From contig NZ_AUEW01000008.1 in the NCBI RefSeq assembly GCF_000426185.1, forward strand, positions 124,001 through 188,000: a DNA stretch of 64,000 bases. The letters run 5' to 3'. This DNA comes from Cellulomonas sp. URHD0024. Its GTDB lineage: Bacteria > Actinomycetota > Actinomycetes > Actinomycetales > Cellulomonadaceae. Each line of letters begins with the position of its first letter. The stretch's first letter is position 1. Of this stretch, positions 50,748 to 58,511 are shown piece after piece. A model generated the notes under the pieces. That model worked only from the letters and a program-made list of their open reading frames with translations. It ran no database searches and was not told the origin of the DNA. Position numbers and translations under genes: made by a program.

Positions 50748-50837
50748 GGCCAGGACAGCGTCCCACCCGACCTCCCGTCAACAGCCGTCGGACGAAGACC
50801 GCCCTTTGGGGCAGCTCCGTCGGTCGTGAGCGCGTCG

Positions 50838-51557
50838 TCAGGCTCCGGCGGCTGCCGCCCGCACCCGACGGACCACCTCGGCCGTTCCGCCGTCCCACGG
50901 CGACCCGTGCCCGGGCAGGACCCAGCGAACGCCCAGACCGGCGAGACGATCGAGCGACGCGAGAGCTGTTGCCGGGTCGTCGGTGAACGGCGCCGGCGCC
51001 GGGCCCGTGGCGCCCGTGAGGACGTGCCGGGTGGTCAGTCCGTCGCCGACGAAGACGGCGTCGACGGCGGGCACGTGCACGGCGATGCTGCCCGGGGAGT
51101 GACCCGGCAGGGCGATCACCCGCGGGGACCCCGGCAGGTCGAGGACGTCGCCGTCGTCCACGTCGACGACCTCACCGAGGTAGTGCGTCCTGAGGCCACC
51201 CTTGCGCATCACGTACGCGAGGAAGCGGCCGGTCGCACCCAGCCGGATCCGGCCCCAGGACGGCGAGGTCTTCTTCTCACCTCGGGCACGGGCGGCGTCC
51301 GCCCGGCCGACGAACACCGGGACTTGGCGCGCCCTCCGCAGCCGTTCGGCGAACCCGACGTGGTCGCTGTCGCCGTGCGTCAGGACGATCCCGCGCACGT
51401 CGCCGAGCGACCTCCCGAGCGAGGAGAGCTCGGCCTCGAGATCCTTCGCGTGCCCCGGCAGCCCTGCGTCGACGAGGGTGATGCCCTGATCCGTGACGAC
51501 GAGATAGCAGGCGACGATGTCGTTGCCGAGGCGGTGCAGTCCTGGCGCCAGCTGCAT
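50838..51557 (-). CDS. MBL-fold metallo-hydrolase (H-x-D-x-D-H variant)
   Basis: A 239-residue metallo-beta-lactamase-fold protein. The metal motif reads LTHGDSDHVG, so the second His of the classical H-x-H-x-D-H is Asp, as in a known subset of the fold. Other ligands: PGHSPGS, VFVGDGL and LPGHGSPW. The reaction is hydrolytic, the substrate unknown. It is 142 bases beyond the RluA gene on the same strand, probably a separate transcription unit. Confidence 0.88.
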   Translation of the reverse strand: MQLAPGLHRLGNDIVACYLVVTDQGITLVDAGLPGHAKDLEAELSSLGRSLGDVRGIVLTHGDSDHVGFAERLRRARQVPVFVGRADAARARGEKKTSPSWGRIRLGATGRFLAYVMRKGGLRTHYLGEVVDVDDGDVLDLPGSPRVIALPGHSPGSIAVHVPAVDAVFVGDGLTTRHVLTGATGPAPAPFTDDPATALASLDRLAGLGVRWVLPGHGSPWDGGTAEVVRRVRAAAAGA

Positions 51558-51698
51558 GGGGTTCTCCCGACTCAGGGTGACGCCGGTGGACCGCGCGCCA
51601 TGTGTGGCATTCTCGCGAAGCCGGTGGCGAAGACGCGACCGCAGCGATCGTCGGCACAGTGGACCTCCGGTCGCGCGTCTGTACGTCGCCGAGCACGG

Positions 51699-52613
51699 TT
51701 AGGCGGCGGTCAGGGGGATCCGGCGGATGCTGTGGAACCGCCGGGGAGTGCCGTCGACCGGGTCGTCGAAGGCGAGCTTCCCGGCCAGCAGCTGCAGCGG
51801 CCTGCTGAAGTCGTCGACCGCGACGTCCTGCACCTGCGGGTAGAGCGGATCGTCGACGATCGGGATGCCGAGACCGCACAGGTGCACGCGCAGCTGATGG
51901 GTGCGCCCGGTGCGGGGCGTCAGGCGGTAGACCCCGAGATCACCCACCGTGGACTCGAGCTCGACGAGCGTCTCTGCGTTGACGGGGGCGTCCGGCACGA
52001 CCTCGGCCTGCCAGGATCCGCGCTCCTTGCGCAGGTGGTTGCGGACCACGACCGGGAACGTCAGGTCCTCGCGCAGCGGCGCCAGGGCCCAGTACGTCTT
52101 GTGCACCGCGCGGTGCTCGAACAGGGTCTGGTACGGCCCGCGCCAGCGGGACTCGGTGGCGAGCATCAGCAGCCCGGATGTGACCCGGTCCAGCCGGTGC
52201 AGCGGCGACAGCTCCGGCAGCTCCAGCTCGGCGCGCAGGCGGACGACGACGCTCTGCATCACGTGCCGCCCGCGCGGGATGGAGGACAGGAAGGCCGGCT
52301 TGTCGACGACCACCAGGCGCTCGTCGCGGTGCACGACGTGGATCGGCTCGGTGACCTCCGGCTCGTCGCGCAGGTCACGGTGGAACCACACGAACCGGTG
52401 CGGGGCGAAGGGGTCCTCGGCGCGCACGGCCCGGCCGTCCTCGTCGACGAAGCACTGCCGCTCCAGCATGTCGGCGACGTCGACGTAGTCGGGCAGCCGG
52501 TGCGTGAGCCAGTCGCCCATCGTCGGCGAGACCAGGGCGTGGGACCGGTCGGGGGTGCGCAACCACGCGGCGCTCAGGCCGTTCCGTGCCGGCAACGGCG
52601 ATCTCGGGGGCAC
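51699..52613 (-). CDS. Pseudouridine synthase, RluA family
   Basis: A 304-residue RNA-modifying enzyme. The catalytic Asp is in PLHRLDRVTSGLLML, preceded by VVHRDERLVVVDKPAFL and followed by RTGRTHQLRVHLCGLGIP, the three standard motifs. It isomerises uridine to pseudouridine in rRNA or tRNA; the target is unknown. No S4 domain is visible. A GTG start at 52613 (or one codon upstream) with a TAGCAT -10-like box only a few bases ahead suggests a leaderless transcript. The start is uncertain. Confidence 0.88.
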   Translation of the reverse strand: MPPRSPLPARNGLSAAWLRTPDRSHALVSPTMGDWLTHRLPDYVDVADMLERQCFVDEDGRAVRAEDPFAPHRFVWFHRDLRDEPEVTEPIHVVHRDERLVVVDKPAFLSSIPRGRHVMQSVVVRLRAELELPELSPLHRLDRVTSGLLMLATESRWRGPYQTLFEHRAVHKTYWALAPLREDLTFPVVVRNHLRKERGSWQAEVVPDAPVNAETLVELESTVGDLGVYRLTPRTGRTHQLRVHLCGLGIPIVDDPLYPQVQDVAVDDFSRPLQLLAGKLAFDDPVDGTPRRFHSIRRIPLTAA

Positions 52614-52623
52614 CACCCCGATG

Positions 52624-53188
52624 CTACGGGGCCCGCCAGGCGCCACGACCCTCGGTCGGTCGCCACGGTTGCCGCGCCGGGATCCATGGCACCCGCTCTG
52701 CCGCGGCGGTGCCCGGCAGGGCGACGACCGACTCGTCGTACAGGTGCCACTCCTCGCGGGAGTACGCCTCGGCGGCGATCAGGAGGGTCGTTCCGACGGC
52801 TCCGTGGAGCAGGGTCTCGGTGACGAGCCCTGGGAACGGCCCCCCTCGACGGTGGTGTCGTAGACGACCTCGACGGCCTGCACCGGCCCCCGGGCCAGGC
52901 CGATCCCGTGGCGCGGCGCAAGCGAACCGACCGCGAGGGCCGGCAGCTGGTGGTCGACGCCGTCGACGAACGACGGTCCGACGTCGGCCGGCGCCTCGAG
53001 CTGGTCGCGAGGCGCCGGCTGTCCCACGAGGAGAAGACCGGAAACGGACCGCCGTCCTCCCGGAACACCGCCCACACCGCCGTTTCCGTGACAGCGTCGG
53101 TGAACTCCCCGCCCAGCCCGTCGCGTGCGCCGACGTCGCTCGCGGTGGTCACCTGGAACGTGGAACGCCAGTCGCCCGCCGTCGTCAC
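52624..53188 (-). pseudogene. Gene interrupted by two frameshifts
   Basis: Three consecutive minus-strand frames read as one protein. The GTG at 53188 gives a coherent 55-residue start (WAVFREDGGPFPVFSSWDS). At about 53010-53025 the sense shifts by -1 to a frame carrying APADVGPSFVDGVDHQLPAL and VQAVEVVYDTTVE. At a run of six C on the plus strand (52840-52845) it shifts by -1 again to LVTETLLHGAVGTTLL and YSREEWHLYDESVVALPGT, ending in TAG at 52624. Each shift fits the loss of one base. It overlaps the upstream gene's stop (GTGA), as a real gene would. Either true decay or sequencing error is possible. The family is not recognised. Confidence 0.65.
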
Positions 53189-54561
53189 GGTTCTGTGCGA
53201 TCCAGAGCGCGCCGATAGGACTCGAAGGCGATCGGGTCCCGCTCCGGATCCGGGCGGTTGGCTGGATCTCGCGTTGCTGCGCGAGCCACGCCCCCCAGCA
53301 CGCGGTCGACAGCGAGGGTGGCGTCCTCGATCGAGAGGGAGAACTCGCGCGCGACGGCCGACTGCAGCTCGGTGCCGGAGACGCCCTGATCGATCAGGGC
53401 GCTCGTGAGAGCGACGAGCTCGGGCACGTTGCGACCGACGGGCAGCGAGACGGTCATGTCGTCTGTCCACACCACTGCCTGCTCGGATGCCGCGGCCTGG
53501 TCCGCCGCCGGTCGTACACGGGACAGCCAGGAGCTGGCGTCCTCGGCAGCGAGCGGGACGACGTCGACGGTCGCGCGCAGGAGCGGGTAGGCGCGGCCGG
53601 CACTCCACCCACGCACGTAGGGCGGCGGGTCGAGCACGATGATGCGTACGCCATCGGTCAGCGGGATCTCGTCGGGCCTACCTTCGTTCCAGATCCACGC
53701 CCCCGTCGCGTCGACCAGGTTGAACTGACCGGTGATGCCGCCGGGCGGGGAATGGGCCCCGGAACCGTCGGCCGCCGCCGTCATCGCCGGGGTCGGCGGG
53801 TCGGGCAGGACGACATCGCCGCGATCACGTCGCCCGGCGGACAGCAGCGGGATGACGTGTCCCGCGAGCAGCGTGTGAAGCTGGAAGTTGTCAGCGATGC
53901 CGCCGATCGTGACCTGGAAGCCGGCGCCAGAGGGACGGTGCAAGACGACCAGACGCTCTCCGTCCAGGACGCGCAGCAGGCCGACCAGCCACGGCGCGAC
54001 GGCTGGCATCGCGTCCTGCGCCGCAATCGCGGCCGCCAGCAGACGTTCCCTTTGCGGCAGTGCGCGACGGACGTCTGCGCGCTGCGACAGGAACAGGATC
54101 GGCTGCACCGACGACTCGGCGTACATCCAGGACAAGGCAACAGCTCGCGGGTCGTCGACTCGGGCGCCTGCGGCTGAGAGGAAGAGCTCCAGCTCGTCGG
54201 CACCGCAGGCTGCTCGCTCAGGGACCGGGCCGACCAGCTCTTCGTACGGCGACGCGAACAGCCATGTGCCTTCCAACGCCCGACAGGCCTGCTCGACCAG
54301 GGCGTCGAGCACAGGTGTCGGGTCGCCGGCCATGCCGATCAGCGAGCCGATGTACTGCGCGAGCGCCCCGCCCAGCCAGGGCGGCGCCGCGGCGAGCACC
54401 GGCGCGAGCAACGCCACGGCGGCGTCGAGCTCGTGCTGCGTCGCTTGGCGGGACTCGTCAGCCAGCCGCTGCCCGGCAGCGAAGAACGCGTCATCCTCGC
54501 CGTCACGTACCGCGGCCGCCAGGTCGTCGACAAACGGCTTGAGAAACCCGGGAGACGCCAC
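53185..54561 (-). CDS. Unknown 458-residue protein
   Basis: No family is recognised. The N-terminal third is helical (FVDDLAAAVRDGEDDAFFAA, then a Trp-rich WLGGALAQYIG segment), the middle contains a mixed beta/alpha stretch (RLVVLHRPSGAGFQVTIGGI) and a conserved-looking block VRIIVLDPPPYVRGWSAGR with PLLRATVDVVPLAAED. No signal peptide or membrane helix is seen. It is co-translated with the frameshifted gene (GTGA), so the two probably act together. Confidence 0.7.
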   Translation of the reverse strand: MASPGFLKPFVDDLAAAVRDGEDDAFFAAGQRLADESRQATQHELDAAVALLAPVLAAAPPWLGGALAQYIGSLIGMAGDPTPVLDALVEQACRALEGTWLFASPYEELVGPVPERAACGADELELFLSAAGARVDDPRAVALSWMYAESSVQPILFLSQRADVRRALPQRERLLAAAIAAQDAMPAVAPWLVGLLRVLDGERLVVLHRPSGAGFQVTIGGIADNFQLHTLLAGHVIPLLSAGRRDRGDVVLPDPPTPAMTAAADGSGAHSPPGGITGQFNLVDATGAWIWNEGRPDEIPLTDGVRIIVLDPPPYVRGWSAGRAYPLLRATVDVVPLAAEDASSWLSRVRPAADQAAASEQAVVWTDDMTVSLPVGRNVPELVALTSALIDQGVSGTELQSAVAREFSLSIEDATLAVDRVLGGVARAATRDPANRPDPERDPIAFESYRRALDRTEP

Positions 54562-54627
54562 GGCGGGATCGTACAGCTCGGCTCTGCACGACAGTCTTCG
54601 CGCCGGCGCTGCCGTGGCCTCGAGCCC

Positions 54628-56241
54628 TCAGACGCGTGCCGACCCGAGCGCCAGGTACTGGTGGACGAACGCGATCGCCATGCCGCCCTCACCGACCCCG
54701 GCCGCGACGCGCTTGACCGAGCCGGACCGCACGTCGCCCGCCGCGAAGATCCCGGGCGCGGTCGTCTCGAGCGCGAACGGGGCCCTGGGCGGAGTCCATC
54801 CCCCGCCACGCAACGCGTCGGCCCCCGTGAGCACGTAGCCGTTCTCGTCGCGCGCGACCTCGTCGGGAAGCCACGACGTGACCGCGTCCGCGCCGATCAT
54901 CACGAACAGGACCTCGATCTCCCGCGCGTCCACAGCTCCGGTCCGGCGGTCGACCACGTCGATCTGCTCAAGCCCGTCGACACCGCGCAGTGCGACGACC
55001 TCGGACCGGGTCTCGACCGTGATGCGTCGATGGGACGCGATCTGGTCGATCAGGTAGGTCGACATGCTCGCCTCGAGCGACTCGCCCCGCACCACGAGCG
55101 TCACCGACCGCGCGTACCTGGCGAAGAACAGCGCCGCCTGGCCCGCCGAGTTGCCGGCCCCGATGATGACGACGTCCTTGCCGTGCGCCAGCCCGGAGTC
55201 GCTGCGCGCCGCCCCGTAGTACACGCCCTTGCCGACGAAGCGGTCGATCCCGTCGATCGCGACGTGCCGCCACTCGACGCCGGACGCGAGCACGACGACG
55301 TGCGCGACGACCGCCGTGCCGTCGTCGAGCACGAGCGTTCCGGCTGCGGGCTCGATCGCGTGGATCGACCTCGTGACGACGATCTCCGCGCCCAGCCGCT
55401 GCGCCTGCCGCAACGCCTTGCTCGCCAGCTCGTCGCCCGACACTCCGAACGGGAAGCCCGTGTAGTTCTCGATGCGGGTCGAGGTGCCGGCCTGACCGCC
55501 CGGCGCGAACTTCTCGACGACGAGCGTGTGCAGCCCTTCGGCCGCACCGTTGACGGCGGCCGTCAGCCCGGTCGGGCCGCCACCGACGATCACCACGTCG
55601 TACTCGTCGCGAGACGGGACCACCGACAGTCCGCCCGCGAGCGCGATCTCGCGCATCGTCGGGTTGTCGAGGACGCGCCCGTCCGGAAGCTCGACGACGG
55701 GCGCGTCCTCGGCGCCCTCGACCGTCTCGGACGAGATGCGGTTGCGGTGCAGGAAGGTCCGGATGTCGTGCACACGCGGGTCGGCGAGCCGGCCCCGCAC
55801 GACCATGTCAGGCGTCGGCTTCTCGGCGGCGATCTCCTTGAGCCCCTCCATGCGGCCCTGCGCCAGCGTGCCCACCGTCGCGACGACCTGTGGCGCCGTC
55901 GCCGCCAGCGTGAAGAACGTCCCGACGTCCACCCGCAGGACCCGCGAGGGCTCGATCGCCGCACAGCTCGCCGGCATGTTCATGCTCAGCATCACCGGCA
56001 CCTCGCCGTACAGCTCGCCCGGCCCCCGCGGACCGATCACCCGCTCGACGCCGTTGATGTTCTTGGTGAGCTCGACCAGGCCTTCGACGACGACGAACAG
56101 TGCCCGCTCGTCGCCCTCGTGCACCGCGAACTCGCCCGGGGCCAGTGCGATGTCCTCGACCGACCGGGCCAGCAGGTCGAGCTGCTCAGGCGTGAGGTCC
56201 GCGAACAGCGGGATCGCGGTGAGCTCGTCCGGACGGATCAC
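54628..56241 (-). CDS. cNMP-binding domain fused to a thioredoxin-reductase-like flavoprotein
   Basis: A 537-residue fusion. Residues ~1-130 are a cyclic-nucleotide-binding-like domain (FADLTPEQLDLLARSVEDIA, GELYGEVPVMLS). A thioredoxin-reductase-like part follows: FAD motif VVIVGGGPTGLTAAVNGAAE, NAD(P) motif DVVIIGAGNSAGQAALFFAR and a C-terminal GIFAAGDVRSGSVKR FAD segment. The redox-active CxxC of thioredoxin reductase is missing: the aligned region reads GKGVYYGAARSDSG. It is thus a regulator-like or disulfide-independent oxidoreductase. The GTG at 56241 has AGAGGTC upstream. It stands alone. Confidence 0.88.
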   Translation of the reverse strand: MIRPDELTAIPLFADLTPEQLDLLARSVEDIALAPGEFAVHEGDERALFVVVEGLVELTKNINGVERVIGPRGPGELYGEVPVMLSMNMPASCAAIEPSRVLRVDVGTFFTLAATAPQVVATVGTLAQGRMEGLKEIAAEKPTPDMVVRGRLADPRVHDIRTFLHRNRISSETVEGAEDAPVVELPDGRVLDNPTMREIALAGGLSVVPSRDEYDVVIVGGGPTGLTAAVNGAAEGLHTLVVEKFAPGGQAGTSTRIENYTGFPFGVSGDELASKALRQAQRLGAEIVVTRSIHAIEPAAGTLVLDDGTAVVAHVVVLASGVEWRHVAIDGIDRFVGKGVYYGAARSDSGLAHGKDVVIIGAGNSAGQAALFFARYARSVTLVVRGESLEASMSTYLIDQIASHRRITVETRSEVVALRGVDGLEQIDVVDRRTGAVDAREIEVLFVMIGADAVTSWLPDEVARDENGYVLTGADALRGGGWTPPRAPFALETTAPGIFAAGDVRSGSVKRVAAGVGEGGMAIAFVHQYLALGSARV

Positions 56242-56342
56242 GTGACCTCTTCGTCGTGCAGCGGGTCGTCGATTGTCGCCATCGTCGCAGACCACCCGGC
56301 CGTGCGCGGCGGTGTCGCCCGGCACTCCCTACGCTTCCTCCC

Positions 56343-56816
56343 GTGAGTCACCGATCAGCCGAGGAGCCTCAGGACGCTCCGTTCCTGGCCGCACGCGACC
56401 GCGCGGCAGCCCGCAACCACGGGATCCTGGCGGGCCGGTACGTCCTGGCGGACGGCGAGCTGTTGCCGCGCGCGTGGGGCTCGCACAACCCCGCGGGGAT
56501 GGAAGTCGTGGTCCCTGCGGACTACCCCGGCGCCGCGCGCGACGGCAGCGGGCGCTGGTGCGTCCTGCTCCCTCACGACCGCGTCCTCGCCCAGGTCCTG
56601 TACGAGACGCACGCGCGGCACATCGGTGGCGCCACCCTGGAGCTCCGGGACGCGAACGACGTGGGCGACGTCCGCGTGATCTGGTGGCGCGGCCTGAACG
56701 CCGACGCCGCCCGGACGATCCCGTCCCGGTTCGTCTGGGAGAAGAACGACGACTACTACTACGGGACGGTCCAATGGGACGACCTGAGCGACGTCCGACT
56801 CGTCTTCCGACGCTGA
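56343..56816 (+). CDS. Unknown 157-residue protein
   Basis: A cytosolic protein with no recognised family. Features are an acidic N-terminus, a mixed region (YVLADGELLPRAWGSHNPAG, WCVLLPHDRVLAQVLYETHA) and a C-terminal aromatic stretch NDDYYYGTVQWDDLSDVRLV. The GTG at 56343 is preceded by a weak GGCACTCC-type site; start uncertain. It is followed after 44 bases by the AAC(3)-I-like gene on the same strand. Confidence 0.65.
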   Translation: MSHRSAEEPQDAPFLAARDRAAARNHGILAGRYVLADGELLPRAWGSHNPAGMEVVVPADYPGAARDGSGRWCVLLPHDRVLAQVLYETHARHIGGATLELRDANDVGDVRVIWWRGLNADAARTIPSRFVWEKNDDYYYGTVQWDDLSDVRLVFRR

Positions 56817-56860
56817 TCCCCGTTCGGCACGGTCCTGCCCGACGGGAGCACGATGGTGTC

Positions 56861-57307
56861 GTGACGACGGCGAGACGACTCACCCCGGGTGACGAACAGC
56901 TGGCCCTCGACATGTTCGCGGTCATGGTCGCCGCGTTCGGCGAAACACCCGAGCCCCTGAGCGACGAGTACGTCCAGCAGCTGCTGGCCTCCCGCTCCTT
57001 CTGGGCGGTCGCGGCCTTCGAGGGCGACCGCGTGGTCGGCGGGATCACCGCGCACACGATCCCCATGACCCGGTCCCACTCAGCGGAGCTCTTCGTCTAC
57101 GACCTCGCCGTCCACGAGGACTCCCGCCGGCACGGCATCGGCGCCTTGCTCGTCGACACGCTCCGCGCTCTGGCTGCGGACGCGGGCATCACGGTCGTCT
57201 TCGTCCCGGCCGACGCGGACGACGACGACGCGCTCGCGTTCTACCGGTCGCAGCGGTGCGAGGAGTCCCCCGTCAGCATCTTCACGTGGGACGCCGCGAG
57301 CGACTGA
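56861..57307 (+). CDS. GNAT acetyltransferase, AAC(3)-I-like
   Basis: A 148-residue acetyltransferase closely resembling the AAC(3)-I group: RRLTPGDEQLALDMFAVMVA, LSDEYVQQLLASRSFWAVAA, VVGGITAHTIPMTRSHSAEL and LFVYDLAVHEDSRRHGIGAL containing motif A (R-R-H-G-I-G). AAC(3)-I enzymes inactivate gentamicin-type aminoglycosides, but environmental homologues often have other substrates, so a resistance role is not established. The C-terminus (PVSIFTWDAASD) differs from classical members. Start at the GTG at 56861. Confidence 0.82.
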   Translation: MTTARRLTPGDEQLALDMFAVMVAAFGETPEPLSDEYVQQLLASRSFWAVAAFEGDRVVGGITAHTIPMTRSHSAELFVYDLAVHEDSRRHGIGALLVDTLRALAADAGITVVFVPADADDDDALAFYRSQRCEESPVSIFTWDAASD

Positions 57308-57346
57308 GCGCGGTGGGCGACGGGACCGCGATAGGACGCCGGCGTC

Positions 57347-57649
57347 TCATCGGACCATCCCGGCAAGCTCGTCCATCTGGGCGATGAACGAGTCCCGGTA
57401 CGCCTCGTCGGCCGCGATCGCACGCGCGACCGCCGGCAGCTGCCCGATCAGGGCGAGCAGCTCCGCCCGCTGGCTCTCCGGGAGGTCGTCGACTCCGAGG
57501 AACCCCACGTTGGCGTCGAACCGCTCGCGCAGGTACGCCGCGAGGCCGGGATCCGTCGCGCGGCTCGCCAGGGCGTCAAGGACCCAGAAGTAGGCGGACG
57601 AGTTCGAGTGCCACTCGCGACCGTCCGGAAGAAACATGCTGCCCGACAC
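57347..57649 (-). CDS. Putative immunity protein 2 (paralogue of 58203-58511)
   Basis: A 100-residue acidic helical protein, clearly homologous to the one encoded at 58203-58511: both share a pattern of (V/M)F-x-x-x-x-x-W, SS-x-(F/Y)-(F/Y)WV-(L/V)D, FNVG or NVGFL and QR-x-EL-(V/L)ALI. No known immunity family is recognised by name, but position and pairing with the toxin locus support that reading. The GTG at 57649 follows GGGAGGGTGAG; an ATG four codons later is possible. Confidence 0.68.
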   Translation of the reverse strand: MSGSMFLPDGREWHSNSSAYFWVLDALASRATDPGLAAYLRERFDANVGFLGVDDLPESQRAELLALIGQLPAVARAIAADEAYRDSFIAQMDELAGMVR

Positions 57650-57655
57650 GACTAC

Positions 57656-57763
57656 TCACCCTCCCCGGAAGACCCGGCCGGCACCGGCGGTCCGGCGCGG
57701 GACGGCCGGGTCCGGACCTCTTCGGCGGGCAGCGGGACGACGTCGGCCGTGGTCACGAGAACA
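57656..57763 (-). pseudogene. Remnant resembling the toxin C-terminus
   Basis: A minus-strand frame starting VTTADVVPLPAEEVRTRPSR and running to a TAG just before the second immunity gene resembles the end of the toxin at 58511-59824, which reads KADVVPVDVAQFSAEQRAMV. It is too short to be functional and is best seen as a leftover of a former toxin-immunity cassette. Boundaries are approximate. Confidence 0.45.
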
Positions 57764-58160
57764 CCGAGGCATTCTCGGGCCGTTCGCCGGTGCGTTCATG
57801 GTGCAGCGCAGCTCGGCCAGCGACACGCGCCGCTCCACCAGGGCGGTCATCGCGACCTTCCATGAACCAAGCACTGGGATCCATGATCGGGATCACGAGC
57901 ACTCCTCGGGCAGGGTCCGCCTCGTTCAACCCGTAGTCATAGCGGACATGGGTCGAGTCAAGCGAGAGCCGGCGGCCGAACGCCATGAACGCCATCAGAA
58001 GTGTTCCTCCCAGTTCGCGAGACTGTTCGCGCAAGTGCGCGCCTAGCGCTAAGTGGCATGGGGATGGGCCTGCATGGAGACCGACGACGAAGCGCTCCAT
58101 TGAGGTTGGTCGAACAGGAACACCTTGCCAGCCATCACTCACCTGCGATCGCTCGGCCAC
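57753..58160 (-). CDS. Doubtful open frame between the two immunity genes
   Basis: A 135-codon minus-strand frame with no ribosome site or recognised family. The central part (STHVRYDYGLNEADPARGVL, MDPSAWFMEG) looks protein-like, while both ends look random. The DNA here (about 57750-58200) has visibly lower GC than its surroundings. It may be a fragment of an exchanged cassette. Low confidence as a functional gene. Confidence 0.35.
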   Translation of the reverse strand: MAERSQVSDGWQGVPVRPTSMERFVVGLHAGPSPCHLALGAHLREQSRELGGTLLMAFMAFGRRLSLDSTHVRYDYGLNEADPARGVLVIPIMDPSAWFMEGRDDRPGGAARVAGRAALHHERTGERPENASVFS

Positions 58161-58202
58161 CCATGTCGAGCACGTAGCGCTGGCTACCTCCGGTACGACT
58201 CG

Positions 58203-58511
58203 TCATGTCGACTCGACGAGCTGAACTAGCTCGGTTAGGCGCGTCGCGATGGGTTCGCGGGCTGGGGTATCCGGGAGCTGAGCGAGCGCGGTCTGCGGCA
58301 GCGCCGCGATCAGCGCGACAAGTTCGCGCCGCTGATCAGGCGTGAACTCGTCGAACATCAGCATGCCGACGTTGAACTCCGAGATCTCCCGGAGCTGCTT
58401 CGCCACATCGTCGTCCGTGACCTGTTCCGCGAGCCTGTCTACGACCCAGTAGAAGACGGACGACTTGTCGCTCCAACGCGCCTGGTCAGACACGAACACC
58501 GTGCCACCCAT
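58203..58511 (-). CDS. Putative immunity protein 1
   Basis: A 102-residue acidic helical protein (SSVFYWVVDRLAEQVTDDDV, then EFNVGMLMFDEFTPDQRREL). Its ATG overlaps the toxin stop by one base (TGATG), the standard arrangement for a cognate immunity gene. A diverged paralogue lies about 550 bases downstream. The proposed function, neutralising the adjacent toxin, is inferred from order, size and coupling; no named Imm family was recognised. Confidence 0.72.
   Translation of the reverse strand: MGGTVFVSDQARWSDKSSVFYWVVDRLAEQVTDDDVAKQLREISEFNVGMLMFDEFTPDQRRELVALIAALPQTALAQLPDTPAREPIATRLTELVQLVEST

Noticed and set aside
51600-51705. A plus-strand MCGILAKPVAK start resembling the N-terminus of Ntn amidotransferases (M-C-G-I)
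   Set aside because: The frame immediately becomes Arg/Ser-rich with no amidotransferase motifs. It lies between the MBL and RluA genes; the match is four residues and coincidental.
56861-57307. A confirmed aminoglycoside-resistance gene
   Set aside because: Similarity to AAC(3)-I is clear by motif, but the C-terminus differs and there is no integron or resistance context, so only the family is claimed.
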